The notes: generated from the letters alone by a model not told the origin. Shown: positions 1-8,934, counted from the stretch's first letter. The stretch: 64,000 bases of DNA from Pseudomonadota bacterium (GCA_020161145.1 JAIUPQ010000006.1:124001-188000), one strand, 5' to 3'. Made by a program: numbers and translations.

Positions 1-2
1 GC

Positions 3-974
3 ATTCTGGTCAAGGGCGGCGTCTACCTCGAGGAGGCACGTAAGCTGCGCGTGATCGCCCTGGACAAGACCGGCACTGTCACCGAAGGCAAGCCGAAGCT
101 GGTCGCGCAGGTCATGTGGTCCCAGGCTCTGCCGGAAGACGAGATCCTGCGTGTTGCCCGCAGCCTGGCGCAGCGTTCGGACCATCCGGTCTCGAAGGCG
201 GTCGCCAGCGGGCTGGAGGGGCAGGTGCTGCAGGTCGAGAACTTCGGTGCCGAAGTCGGACGCGGCGTGCATGGCACGATCGCCAGCAACGACTACGTGC
301 TCGGCAACCACCGCTGGATCGAGGACCGACGGCAGTGTTCGGCGGAGCTCGAAGCGCTGATGCACGAGCACGAGGCACAGGGGCGGACCATCACGCTGCT
401 GGCGAACGCGCAAGGCGTGCTGGCACTCTTTGCGGTGGCCGACACCACCAAAGCGACGAGCCGGCAGGCGGTGGCCGAACTGCGCACGCTCGGGGTCGAG
501 ACCGTCATGCTGACAGGCGACAACCTGGCCACGGCGCAGACCATCGCCGCGCAGGTAGGCATCCAGCAGGTCCGGGCGAACCTGCTGCCGCAGGACAAGC
601 TGGAGGTCATCAAGGCCTTGTTGGCCAATGGCTCGGTGGGCATGGTCGGCGACGGCATCAATGACGGCCCGGCGCTGTCCACGGCTTCGGTTGGCTTCGG
701 CCTTGCGGCGGCCGGCACCGACACCGCCAAGGAAGCGGCCGACGTGCTGATCATGAACGACGACCTGCGGCGGGTGCCCGAGACCATCCGGCTGTCGAAG
801 AAGACTTACGCCGTGCTGTGGCAGAACATTGCGCTGGCGCTCGGCATCAAGGCGGTGTTCTTCGTGCTGGCCGTGTTCGGCAGCGCGACGATGTGGATGG
901 CCGTGTTCGCCGACATGGGGGCCAGCCTGCTGGTCGTGTTCAACGGGCTGCGGCTGCTGCGCGGCGCGAAGTAG
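3..974 (+). CDS. Heavy-metal P1B-type ATPase (Zn/Cd/Pb exporter), 3' part
   Basis: The 5' end lies outside the window; the frame is open from base 3. This is the C-terminal half of an inner-membrane metal-exporting ATPase. Visible are the phosphorylation motif DKTGTVTEGKP, the nucleotide-binding domain, the hinge motif MVGDGINDGPAL and two closing membrane segments. The last segment carries the MWMAVFADMGASLLVV signature with the Asp expected in Zn/Cd/Pb exporters of the ZntA/CadA group, which argues against a copper pump. A CDF efflux gene follows 51 bp downstream on the same strand, so the two probably form a metal-resistance operon. Exact metal preference cannot be told from this half. Confidence 0.93.
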   Translation: MLVKGGVYLEEARKLRVIALDKTGTVTEGKPKLVAQVMWSQALPEDEILRVARSLAQRSDHPVSKAVASGLEGQVLQVENFGAEVGRGVHGTIASNDYVLGNHRWIEDRRQCSAELEALMHEHEAQGRTITLLANAQGVLALFAVADTTKATSRQAVAELRTLGVETVMLTGDNLATAQTIAAQVGIQQVRANLLPQDKLEVIKALLANGSVGMVGDGINDGPALSTASVGFGLAAAGTDTAKEAADVLIMNDDLRRVPETIRLSKKTYAVLWQNIALALGIKAVFFVLAVFGSATMWMAVFADMGASLLVVFNGLRLLRGAK

Positions 975-1025
975 ACCCATGCGCACCTTCCCAACATCAA
1001 CCATTCCTTGAAAGGGCGGCTACTC

Positions 1026-1976
1026 ATGAGTTCCGGCCACGACCACGCGCTCCCGGGCGCATCCAACGAGCGCTCGCTGCGCTGGGCGCTGCTGTTCACC
1101 GGCGGCTTCCTGCTCGCCGAGGTGGTGGGCGGCGTCGTGCTGAACAGCCTGGCGCTGATCTCCGACGCGGCCCACATGTTCACCGACGCCGCGGCGCTGG
1201 CGATCGCGCTGGCAGCGATCCGCATCGCGCGCCGGCCGGCGGACGACCGCCGCACCTTCGGCTACCACCGCTTCGAGATCCTGGCTGCGGCGTTCAACGC
1301 GCTGCTGCTGTTCGGCGTCGCGATCTACATCCTGTACGAGGCCTGGCAGCGCTGGCAAGCCCCTGCGGAGGTCCAGACAACAGGCGTGATGGTGGTCGCG
1401 GCGATCGGCCTGCTCGTCAACCTGGTGAGCATGCAGCTGCTGCGCGGCGGCAAAGACAGCAGCCTGAACGTCAAGGGCGCCTACCTCGAGGTTTGGAGCG
1501 ACCTGCTCGGCTCGCTCGGCGTGCTGGTCGGCGCGCTCGTCATCCGCCTGACCGGCTGGAACTGGGTCGACCCGTTGATCGCCGTGGCGATCGGGTTGTG
1601 GGTGCTGCCCCGCACCTGGATCCTGTTGCGCGACACGGTCAACGTCCTGCTCGAGGGCGTGCCCGAAGGCGTCGACGTCGCGGCGATCCGGCAATCGCTG
1701 CTGGCGGTGGAAGGCGTTGTCGGTCTGCACGACCTGCATGTCTGGGCGCTGACGAGCGGCAAGCCCAGCCTGTCGGTCCACCTCGTCCACCGAATGGAAC
1801 GCGCCGACGCCGGCGCCGTGCTCCACGCCATCCGCAAGGTGCTCGTGGAGCGCCATGGCATCACGCACACGACGGTTCAGATCGAAACGGAACCCTGCGC
1901 GCAGGCATTGGCGGACTCCGAGGATCCGTCCGCGATCCACGCGTCAGCCGCTGGAGAGGTTCATACCCCCAGGTAG
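1026..1976 (+). CDS. Cation diffusion facilitator (CzcD/ZitB-like Zn/Cd efflux)
   Basis: This is a 316-residue proton-coupled metal efflux protein of the inner membrane. About six membrane segments are followed by a cytoplasmic ferredoxin-like C-terminal domain (GVPEGVDVAAIRQSLLAVEGVVGLHDLHVWALTSG). A His-rich start (SSGHDHALPG) and the first metal pair HMFTD are clear. The second pair reads LEVWSD, with Glu where many family members have His. I chose ATG 1026 over the upstream TTG 1008 because an AAAGGG ribosome-binding site lies 9 bases before it. It follows the P1B-ATPase and probably shares its transcript. Confidence 0.93.
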   Translation: MSSGHDHALPGASNERSLRWALLFTGGFLLAEVVGGVVLNSLALISDAAHMFTDAAALAIALAAIRIARRPADDRRTFGYHRFEILAAAFNALLLFGVAIYILYEAWQRWQAPAEVQTTGVMVVAAIGLLVNLVSMQLLRGGKDSSLNVKGAYLEVWSDLLGSLGVLVGALVIRLTGWNWVDPLIAVAIGLWVLPRTWILLRDTVNVLLEGVPEGVDVAAIRQSLLAVEGVVGLHDLHVWALTSGKPSLSVHLVHRMERADAGAVLHAIRKVLVERHGITHTTVQIETEPCAQALADSEDPSAIHASAAGEVHTPR

Positions 1977-2294
1977 CGGCGGCCTGCATCCGGCGCTTGC
2001 CTCTGTCCGGGCAGCCATGTCAGGCGCCTCACCAGAGGGGCAGCTGGCCCCCGCTAGCAGTGCCTTACAGGTACTTGGGGCTGCTGGAGCTGAAGGCCAT
2101 GCTCGCGCCGGGAGGATGGGCCGCACAGCAAGGTGATGCGTCGCTGGCCGCAATCCTCCTTTCGACTTCCAAGGCTGCGCTCTGGGTCGGCCGTTGTTCA
2201 TATCGCCTGGGCGGCGGCGCGCCCACGCATCGCTGGGCACCGGCGTTCGCTGCGCTCGCCGCCTCATGAGAAACAACACCTCGTGAGCATCTTC
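1977..2294. other. Gene-free spacer between the CDF gene and mobile-element debris
   Basis: About 320 bases without a recognisable gene. Open frames run through it on both strands, but only as extensions of antisense or out-of-frame reading; none shows a family motif or a good ribosome-binding site. It probably is the decayed tail of the metal-resistance island. Confidence 0.5.
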
Positions 2295-2399
2295 ATACGG
2301 CTTCGCAATCAAGGTGATCACAAGGCGCGGAGCCGCAGACAGTGCTGTAGCACGGCAAGGCGACGCAACGAAGTTAGCGCTTTGATTGCGAAGCCGTAT
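2295..2399. repeat. 105-bp element with perfect 18-bp terminal inverted repeats
   Basis: The arms ATACGGCTTCGCAATCAA (2295-2312) and its exact reverse complement (2382-2399) enclose 69 bases. The core contains a smaller palindrome, GTGCTGTAGCAC. The right arm abuts the broken end of an IS110 transposase fragment. This looks like a MITE-like or REP-like element; I see no flanking target duplication and no coding capacity. Confidence 0.6.
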
Positions 2400-2840
2400 C
2401 AGGCGGCCTGGGGTGGTGTCGTCGGTGAGCACTTCGCCAAGTTGGATGTTCATCTGCACCAGCGCCTTTTGCATGCGCTGCACCCAGCTGGCTTGCTCGG
2501 CGATGAGCACGCCGCGTTGACGGGCGACCGCGCGCACGGCGCAGACCTCGGCGGTGGGTCGGAAGGCTGCACGCAGCAGGCCCAGGCTCATGAGCTTTTG
2601 CAGCCACTGGCAGTCCTGCACGTCACTCTTGCGGCCCGGCACGCATTTGATCTGACGCGCATCCACCAGCCACACCGTCAGTCCACGCTGCTCCAGCACC
2701 TCAAACAGAGGGATCCAGTAAACGCCGGTGGACTCCAGCACCACAGTGTCCACGCCACAGGCCAGCAGCCAGTCGGCCAGGGCCTGCAGCGCGTCGGTGA
2801 CGACGCCGTACTCGCATCGTTGCGGCCGTGGCAGCGCCAA
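2400..2840 (-). pseudogene. IS110-family transposase remnant
   Basis: The reading frame encodes the middle of an IS110-type transposase: ALADWLLACGVDTVVLESTGVYWIPLFEVL, then DARQIKCVPGRKSDVQDCQWLQKL. The expected N-terminal segment with the first catalytic Asp is missing beyond about 2840. The frame is broken after DDTTPG at about 2402, where the 18-bp inverted repeat begins; the residues after that are unrelated. It is therefore truncated at both ends and inactive. Confidence 0.8.
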
Positions 2841-3067
2841 AGGGGAAGCGTCGAACTCAACTCACTCTCATGAACGGGATGCGGCCCGCGCTGCTCACCA
2901 ATGTCACCGACGATTCCCGGACCATGCTCTCAAGCGGGTTCGCCAAAGGGCGACAGGCATCGCCCCAGGGCTCGCACCATGGCGGGGTTGGTCATCTCGC
3001 GGCGCTGCCACTGCGCTTGTACGCGCATCGTTTCTCCACGTACACCGGGGGCCGGCCTGGCACCTGA

Positions 3068-3523
3068 ACTGCTCAGGGTGACCATTGGCTGCATTTGGTC
3101 GGCAAGGCAAGCAAGACGGGCAAGGTGGCGTTGCAGCCGCTGGCGCGCACGGCCCTGGTTCAACGCGGCTTGCCGACGGCACCGACGCGGTGGGAGCCAT
3201 CAACGCTGCTGGTGGGCAGTCTCGAGCAGGACAGCACGACCGGGATCACCGCGACCAGACTGTGGGCGATCATGAAGCGGTTCTTCGCTCAGGTCGCCGA
3301 CATCGTCCAGGAGCAGAGTCCGGCGCCTGCCGGGAAGCTGCATCGGGCCAGCCCGCATTGAATGCGGCACACGCACGCCACCCACGCGCTGGCACGCGGG
3401 GCCGAGCTCACGACCGTACGCGACAACCTGCGGCACGTGTCGCTGTCAGCCACGTCGATCTACCTGCACGGAGAAGAGGTCAAGCGGGCGCGGCAGCTCG
3501 GGAAGGCGCTCGCCGCACGATGA
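3068..3523 (+). pseudogene. Tyrosine recombinase (phage integrase family), C-terminal half with nonsense mutation
   Basis: The frame carries the catalytic domain of a phage-integrase-type recombinase (DHWLHLVGKASKTGKVALQPL onward). At 3359-3361 a TGA interrupts the box that would read H-W-M-R; the frame then continues with RHTHATHALARGAEL and LRHVSLSATSIYLH, which holds the catalytic Tyr. A TGG to TGA change would explain the stop. The N-terminal half is absent: an in-frame TGA sits at 3065-3067 and nothing upstream matches. With the IS110 scrap it marks the end of the metal-resistance island. Confidence 0.82.
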
Positions 3524-3647
3524 CGTTGAAGCCTGTGTGTCATTTCTGGCTTTTTCCCGGCACTATCCCTCGCAGGCCGTCTCAGATCCAGCTCGCAGGC
3601 GCTGGATTCGGCTCATGGTCATTCCCTTTTGAAGAATAGGCCAGCCC

Positions 3648-3965
3648 TCACCGCGGCTGAAACGCAATCAACCCCATCCCCATCAGCGCGACTGCCACGC
3701 CGGCCACGTCCCAGCCCGTGGGGCGCACGCCGTCCACCAGCCACAGCCAGGCCAGCGCCACGCCGATGTAGACGCCGCCATAGGCCGCATACACCCGCCC
3801 CGACGCGGCGTCGTGCAGTGTCAGCAGCCAGGCAAACAGCGCCAGCGCGGCCGCAGCCGGCAACAGCAGCCAGGGTGAGCCCTGCTGGCGCAGCCACAGC
3901 CACGGCAGGTAGCAGCCCACGATCTCGGCCACAGCCGTCGTCAGGTACAGCAGCAAGGTCTTCAT
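3648..3965 (-). CDS. YnfA family (UPF0060) membrane protein
   Basis: This small integral membrane protein of about 105 residues has four membrane segments, close to the usual 105-110 of the family. It matches the UPF0060/YnfA pattern: an N-terminal [21 protein letters not shown], the central [20 protein letters not shown] and a closing [19 protein letters not shown]. The family is related to small multidrug resistance proteins, but no transport function can be read from the sequence. ATG 3965 is preferred to the ORF start ten codons upstream because it begins the conserved region. Confidence 0.9.
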   Translation of the reverse strand: MKTLLLYLTTAVAEIVGCYLPWLWLRQQGSPWLLLPAAAALALFAWLLTLHDAASGRVYAAYGGVYIGVALAWLWLVDGVRPTGWDVAGVAVALMGMGLIAFQPR

Positions 3966-4093
3966 CGGCAGGTCAGGCAGCGGGCATCGCGCCAAGCATA
4001 CCGCCCGACTTCAAGGTCCGTCCTGTCGCGTGGGTTCAATCCACAGCAGCCGGTGGTCGCTATGGTGCTCGGCACGTCACTTCAGGATCCCTC

Positions 4094-4474
4094 ATGCAAC
4101 TCGGCTACACCATCCTCTACGTCCCCGACGCGCCCGCCGCCCTGGCGTTTTACGAGCAGGCCTTCGGCCTGACCACGCGCTTCCTGGCCGAAGGCAGCGA
4201 CTTCGGTGAGTTGGACACCGGTGCCACCGCACTGGCCTTTTGCTCGCACGCGCTGCTCAAGCAGTTGGGCAAGTCGCCGACGGCCGCCGCGCCCTGCTTC
4301 GAGATTGCGCTGGTGACGCCAGACGTGCCTGCCGCCGCCGCCCACGCGGTGGCTGCCGGGGCCACGTTGACGCAGGCGCCCGAGCAGATGCCCTGGGGAC
4401 AGACCGTGGCCTATGTGATGGATTTGAACGGCTTCACGGTGGAACTGTGCACGCCGATCAACCCGCCTCAATAG
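4094..4474 (+). CDS. VOC-family (glyoxalase/bleomycin-resistance fold) protein
   Basis: This 126-residue protein has two beta-alpha-beta-beta-beta modules: QLGYTILYVPDAPAALAFYEQAFGL and, near the C-terminus, WGQTVAYVMDLNGFTVELCTPI. The Gln, Glu and His metal ligands typical of VOC enzymes are partly present (ELDTG, FTVELC). The substrate is unknown; closest by look are cytosolic lactoylglutathione-lyase-like proteins. It is a single-gene unit facing a broken AraC gene, whose frame it just touches at the 3' end. Confidence 0.85.
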   Translation: MQLGYTILYVPDAPAALAFYEQAFGLTTRFLAEGSDFGELDTGATALAFCSHALLKQLGKSPTAAAPCFEIALVTPDVPAAAAHAVAAGATLTQAPEQMPWGQTVAYVMDLNGFTVELCTPINPPQ

Positions 4475-4990
4475 CCCGAGAGCAGCGCTGCCGCCAGCCC
4501 CTCGGGGTCGGTGCGCAGCGCGCCGGGCGTGCGGCCGAACCAGCGCCGGCCGGCGCGCGGTCGGTCTGGGCCCGCACCAGCCGCTCCAGCGTGCGCGTAC
4601 AAACGCCCAGGCGGCGCGCGGCGGCGTCCACGCGGGGCGCGTGGCGCAGGGCGTCCAGAGCCTCGGCCACGCTGGCGCCGTGGTGCGTGTGCTCGGCCAG
4701 TGCGGTGCGGGCGGCGGCCTCGTCGCCGGGCGTGAGGCGGGCCACGGCGCTCAGCAGGTGCGTGGTGGCGATGCGCGTGCCCGGTTGCAGCCGAAAGCCC
4801 AGGTAGTGGTCTTGCCCGTCGCCCGCCACGGTGTAGGCGGCGTTGGCCAGGTCGGTGACGAACCAGTGGCAGCGCCCGTCGGGGCGCGCCCGCACGATGA
4901 GGTCGCGGCAGCCATCGGGCTGGATGGTGGCGCGGCGGGGTTGGCCCCCTCGGGCGCTGTGACCAGCGGGCAAGCAAGGCGTCGCCCATA
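4468..4990 (-). pseudogene. AraC-family regulator, frameshifted and truncated
   Basis: Pieces of one AraC-type regulator appear in two reading frames. The first piece, MGDALLARWSQRPRGPTPP, starts at ATG 4990. It must switch frame near 4935 to reach ATIQPDGCRDLIVR and the first helix-turn-helix (AARRLGVCTRTLERLVRAQT). A second switch near 4560 is needed to reach RRWFGRTPGALRTDPEGL, after which a stop follows. The second DNA-binding helix pair is missing. The gene is probably non-functional, unless the two indels are sequencing errors. It begins 6 bases after the stop of the methyltransferase-like gene. Confidence 0.6.
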
Positions 4991-4996
4991 CCCGGC

Positions 4997-5458
4997 TCAA
5001 ACCCAGCGCCGCACGCGCTGCGCGTAGGCCGTGTACGCGGCGCCAAAGCGCGCCTGCAGCGCCCGCTCTTCGGGCCTGATCTGGTAGCGGTTCATATAGA
5101 CCACGAAGGCGGGCAGCAGCAACCAGGCCGCTGCATGGCCCAGGTACGTGCCCCAACCCGCCAACATCAGCAGCAGCCCCAGGTACATGGGGTTGCGGCT
5201 GCGCGCATAGACGCCTGTGGTGACCAGCGCCGTGGCCCGCTCGGGGGCCAACGGGCTGACGGTGGTCTGGGCGCGCCGAAACGCCAGCACGCCCGTCAGC
5301 GCCACCGCCACGCCCAGCAGCGCCAGCGCTGCGGCCACCCCCCAGTGGCTCGGCAGCCGCCAGGCCGCGCCGGGCAGCAGGCGGTCCAGCAAGGCCATCA
5401 GCAGGACTGCCGTCAGCATCACGGCAGGTGGCGGCACGCGCAGTTCAAGGGGAGGCAT
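4997..5458 (-). CDS. Isoprenylcysteine carboxyl methyltransferase / PEMT-family membrane protein
   Basis: This 153-residue membrane protein of the ICMT/phospholipid methyltransferase superfamily has about four membrane segments. The signature region TTGVYARSRNPMYLGLLLMLAGWG and a distal RPEERALQARFGAAYTAY, which binds S-adenosylmethionine in the superfamily, are both clear. Bacterial members methylate unknown small molecules or lipids, so no substrate is assigned. It lies directly upstream of the broken AraC gene. Confidence 0.87.
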   Translation of the reverse strand: MPPLELRVPPPAVMLTAVLLMALLDRLLPGAAWRLPSHWGVAAALALLGVAVALTGVLAFRRAQTTVSPLAPERATALVTTGVYARSRNPMYLGLLLMLAGWGTYLGHAAAWLLLPAFVVYMNRYQIRPEERALQARFGAAYTAYAQRVRRWV

Positions 5459-5497
5459 GGCTAGGGGTGCAAGGTTGCGGGAGCGCCCAGTATGCGG

Positions 5498-6376
5498 TCA
5501 GCGGCGGGGCCCCACCGTGGCCAGCACCGCGCCCGCCACGATGAGCAGCGCCGGCACCAGCAGGTAGAGCCCGGCCTCGGCGCGACCCAGCGCAATCAGC
5601 AACAGCGTGGAGGCCAGCGGCGTCAGGTAAGACAGCGCGCCCAGCGTGGCCAGCCGGCCGTGTTTGGTGGCGTGGTCCCAGGCAAAAAAGGCCAGGCCCA
5701 CGGGCCCCAGGCCCAGTGCCACGGTGGCCAGCGCCTGCACGCCGCTGGGCCGCACGGTGGTCTCGAACGCCAGGTGGCAGGCCAGGCCCGCCACCGCCAC
5801 CAACCCGCAGATGGCACCCACCACGTCGCTGGGCACATCGGCAAAGCGGCGGTTGGCCACCGAGTAGGCCGACCACACCAGCGCACAGCCCAGCGCCGCG
5901 GCGTAGCCGGCCCAGGCGCCCGCGCCGGCCACCTCGCCGCCCGGCCGCTGCCACAACATGAAGGCCGTGCCGGCCAGCCCCAGCGCGGCGCCCGCCAGCG
6001 CGCGCGGATGGGGCCGGCCACCGCTGCCCATCAGCACGATGAGCAGCGGCCACAGGTAGGCAATCAGGCTGGCCTGCGCGGCGGGCGCGGCCTTCAGTGC
6101 GTAGAAGTACAGCGCGTGGTAGACGAAGATGCCGCCAAACCCCACCGCCCACACGGGCCAGGGCTGGTGCCACGCGGCCAGGCCCGCGCGCCCGCGCCGG
6201 CCCAGCCACAGCAGGCTGGCGCCAAAGGCCACGGCAAAACTCATGGCCAGCAACTGGAAGGGCGGGATGCCCTGGGTGAAGCTGGTCAGCACGGCCAGGC
6301 TGGCCCACAGCAGCAAGGCCACCACGCCGATGGCGGTGGCCCGGGTGGCGGCGGAGCGGGATGGGGTGGTGTTCAT
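5498..6376 (-). CDS. DMT-superfamily (EamA) transporter
   Basis: This 292-residue inner-membrane protein has about ten membrane segments in two EamA repeats. The overall look is that of the YddG-like aromatic amino acid exporters (LLWASLAVLTSFTQGIPPFQLLAMSF; FVYHALYFYALKAAPAAQASLIAYLWPLL). Direction and substrate remain inference. An AraC-family gene lies 78 bases upstream on the same strand and may regulate it. Confidence 0.88.
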   Translation of the reverse strand: MNTTPSRSAATRATAIGVVALLLWASLAVLTSFTQGIPPFQLLAMSFAVAFGASLLWLGRRGRAGLAAWHQPWPVWAVGFGGIFVYHALYFYALKAAPAAQASLIAYLWPLLIVLMGSGGRPHPRALAGAALGLAGTAFMLWQRPGGEVAGAGAWAGYAAALGCALVWSAYSVANRRFADVPSDVVGAICGLVAVAGLACHLAFETTVRPSGVQALATVALGLGPVGLAFFAWDHATKHGRLATLGALSYLTPLASTLLLIALGRAEAGLYLLVPALLIVAGAVLATVGPRR

Positions 6377-6454
6377 CGACCCGCAGCATAAGCAGGCGGG
6401 TGGCCGCCGTCTTGTGCCGGGCTGCCACCGGTTTGTCGGCGGCTGCCGGTCTGC

Positions 6455-7180
6455 TTATTTGCGCAGCGCGGCGGGCGTGGGCTGCCCGGCCCGCCGCAGC
6501 GCGTGGGTCAGCGCGCTCTGGTCGGCGTAGCCGCAGCGCTGCGCGATGTCGGCAATGGCCAGCCGGGTGCCGCGCAGCAGGTCCACGGCCCGGCCCAGCC
6601 GCTGCTGCATGACGTAGGCCCGCGGGCTTTGCTGCAACTGAGCCTGGAAGAGGCGGTGCAACTGGCGCTCGCTGGTGCCCACCGCGCGGGCCACCTCGGC
6701 CACGGTCAGCGGGGTGTCCAGATGGTGCTGGATGTGGGCCATGGCCTGGCGCAGCCGGGCCGCGTCGCGGCTGGGCGGCCGGGCCGTGGGCTGCATCAGC
6801 GCCAGCCGCAGCAGCGCACTCCAGGCCGCCACGGCCTCGGGCAGGCCGGCGCCAATGGCGGGGCTGGTGGCCGCGTGGTCCAGCAGGTGGCGCAGCGGCG
6901 CGGCGATGGGAAAGAACGCGCCCTCGGCCACAGACCAGTCGGCCGTGCCCGCCGTGGGCACGTCCAGCACCCAGAAGCGGTGGCCCCCTGCCGCCGCAAA
7001 CGCATGGGCGGCGCCCGCGCAGACGAACACGCCTTGCGCCAGATCGACCCGGCCGCCCCGGCCATCGACCTCGATCTCCATGCGGCCGGCCTGGGGCAGC
7101 ACGATCTGGTGGTGGTCGGCGTGGCGGTGTGAGGCCTGCGGTCCGCCGTAGGTGCGCAGGGTCAGATGCGGGGCGTTCAT
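6455..7180 (-). CDS. AraC-family transcriptional regulator
   Basis: The protein is about 241 residues from ATG 7180. An N-terminal cupin-like sensor (ASHRHADHHQIVLPQAGRMEIEVDG) precedes a C-terminal AraC domain. Both helix-turn-helices are intact: LTVAEVARAVGTSERQLHRLFQ and LAIADIAQRCGYADQSALTHALRR. I prefer ATG 7180 to the upstream start at 7225 because the conserved region begins there. The gene sits between the DUF2300 gene and the EamA transporter on the same strand; control of the transporter is the likeliest role. Confidence 0.88.
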   Translation of the reverse strand: MNAPHLTLRTYGGPQASHRHADHHQIVLPQAGRMEIEVDGRGGRVDLAQGVFVCAGAAHAFAAAGGHRFWVLDVPTAGTADWSVAEGAFFPIAAPLRHLLDHAATSPAIGAGLPEAVAAWSALLRLALMQPTARPPSRDAARLRQAMAHIQHHLDTPLTVAEVARAVGTSERQLHRLFQAQLQQSPRAYVMQQRLGRAVDLLRGTRLAIADIAQRCGYADQSALTHALRRAGQPTPAALRK

Positions 7181-7228
7181 GGTGAGGGCCATTTTCGGCT
7201 CAAGAAACGTAGGGGCGCTCATCAACCC

Positions 7229-8848
7229 TCACGGCGCCAGCTCCCGTGCCAAGGCTTCGATATAGGCCTCGTCCTGCCCGCTGGGGTGGTGGGCAAACGC
7301 CAGGTGCAGGTACTCGTGCACCAGGCCAATGCGGCCTTCGGGGCTGTGCCAGTCGCGCACGCGGATCAGGCCCCGGCGGCTGTCGGCGTGCGGCAGGCCC
7401 AGCGCCAGCTGGCAGATGCGCGGCATGGGCACCAGGGGCTCGTAGCCGGGCTCGCGGCGCAGGCGCTCGCGCCAGCGGTGCTGCCGCTCGGCCAGCCAGG
7501 CGGTGGCGGCGGGCAGCGCCGTGCAGTCGGCGGCCAGCAGGCCGTCCATGCCCACCAGCCGCGCAGCGGGCCAGGTGTGCGCCAGGATCTGCGTGAAGTC
7601 GCGGCCGGCCCGGCTTTGCGCCACCGCCTGCTGCCAGGCCAGCACACCGGGCGCGGGCTGACTCTGGTGGTAGCGCACCGGCGCATCCAGCACCAGGTCT
7701 TGCGTGTGCGCGGCGGCGCGGCGGGCCGCCGCCGTGGGCGGGTTGGGGCTGACGCGCTGGGTGCGGCTGTCGTCGCCGATGCGGCGGCAGGCGGCATCCT
7801 CGCGCGCCTGCTGCAGCACGTAGCTGCGGGCGGCCACGGCCAGCGCCTGCGCGGCGGCGGGCTCGCGCGCGTCGCCCTCGCGGTCGATGACGCGGGCCAC
7901 GTAGTCGTCCAGCGTCAGCCGCGCGTCGATGGCCCAGCCCGCGCCGTCGCGGCGCAACAGCAGCGCCGGCTGGGCGGTGATGACCAGGCGCTGGCCGTTG
8001 GCAAACGTGAGGCGGTGGCGGCCGCTCAGGGGGCCGGGTACGGCGTCACCCGCGCCCACCTTCTCCACCCGGGCCAGCGGGTAGCGGTTGAAGAAATGCA
8101 CGTCCACACAAGGGCCGTCGGCCGGGGGCGAGGCGGCGGTGGCCGCCGGCCAGGTCTGCGCCAGCCAGCCGGCATGGCGGGCCAGCGCGGCGCTGCCGCT
8201 GCCGGGGGCGCCGAACCAGACCGGCACGCCATCGGCCAGCCAGCCGGCTGCGCCGCCCACGGGGGCGCCTTGCGCGTCCCGCCAGCTCCAGGTCTTCAGG
8301 CGGGGGCCGCTGCCCAGGGCCGCCAGCACGGACGGCTCGCGCGTGGCGATGGGCAGCAGCGCGCGGCGCGCGGCGGCTCTGGCTTCAGGGGGTACGGCGG
8401 CCAGCGCGCGCAGCAGCTCGGGCACGGGCACTACGGTGGCTGGCTGCAACTGCGCCAGGTCATGCAGCCAGGTTGGCGCGCCGCGCGCGCGCCAGCGCTC
8501 GGCCCACGTCGCGGCGGTCAGCCCCAGCCGCTGCGGCGCAAAGTAGGCGCCGCAAGAGCGTGCCAGCGCCGCGTCGCGGGCCACGCTGTCGCCAGGCTCG
8601 CAGCAGTAGTCGTCCTCACTGCCGCGCTGGGCCGACGCGCAGCGGTAGGCCGGCTCCTGCGCACCGGTGGCGGCCAGGTCGGCGTAGACGAACAGCTTCC
8701 ACAAACTGCCCAGCGGCGCGCGGGCGGCGCTGCCCTGCGGCATGCCCTCGGGCGCCAGCCAGGCGGCCTGCTGGGCGTGGGCGGCCGAGGCGGCCAGCAG
8801 CAAGGCCGTAAGCCATGCGCGCAGGGTGAACTCAAGCGGTTTGTTCAT
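7229..8848 (-). CDS. DUF2300 exported protein of the alpha-2-macroglobulin locus (YfaQ-like)
   Basis: This 539-residue protein begins with a signal peptide (LRAWLTALLLAASAAHA). A SpoIID/LytB-like stretch in the middle (LTLDDYVARVIDREGDA, AAAQALAVAARSYVLQQ) and a C-terminal HEYLH motif resembling a zinc-peptidase site are visible. In Escherichia coli the equivalent yfaQ lies with yfaA, yfaT and yfaS; the same partners are found here upstream. A GST gene on the opposite strand now separates it from the A2M gene. The start is ATG 8848. The biochemical role of DUF2300 is not known to me; an envelope function is inferred from the signal peptide and neighbours. Confidence 0.85.
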   Translation of the reverse strand: MNKPLEFTLRAWLTALLLAASAAHAQQAAWLAPEGMPQGSAARAPLGSLWKLFVYADLAATGAQEPAYRCASAQRGSEDDYCCEPGDSVARDAALARSCGAYFAPQRLGLTAATWAERWRARGAPTWLHDLAQLQPATVVPVPELLRALAAVPPEARAAARRALLPIATREPSVLAALGSGPRLKTWSWRDAQGAPVGGAAGWLADGVPVWFGAPGSGSAALARHAGWLAQTWPAATAASPPADGPCVDVHFFNRYPLARVEKVGAGDAVPGPLSGRHRLTFANGQRLVITAQPALLLRRDGAGWAIDARLTLDDYVARVIDREGDAREPAAAQALAVAARSYVLQQAREDAACRRIGDDSRTQRVSPNPPTAAARRAAAHTQDLVLDAPVRYHQSQPAPGVLAWQQAVAQSRAGRDFTQILAHTWPAARLVGMDGLLAADCTALPAATAWLAERQHRWRERLRREPGYEPLVPMPRICQLALGLPHADSRRGLIRVRDWHSPEGRIGLVHEYLHLAFAHHPSGQDEAYIEALARELAP

Positions 8849-8934
8849 CAAAAAGGCGACCTACGCGCCCTGTACGGAGCAGGTTGATACGCAGGCATTT
8901 GACCCTCAACGCCACCACGCGCCCCGCCACATTG

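Noticed and set aside
818-2269. 483-codon plus-strand frame across the ATPase and CDF genes
   Set aside because: It is an out-of-frame shadow; the real genes are read in the other frames with clear family motifs.
2313-2399. Possible integron attC site (AACGAAGTTAGCGC next to the inverted repeat)
   Set aside because: The core does not fit GTTRRRY/RYYYAAC and no integrase or cassette lies at this place; a MITE-like element explains the perfect 18-bp arms better.
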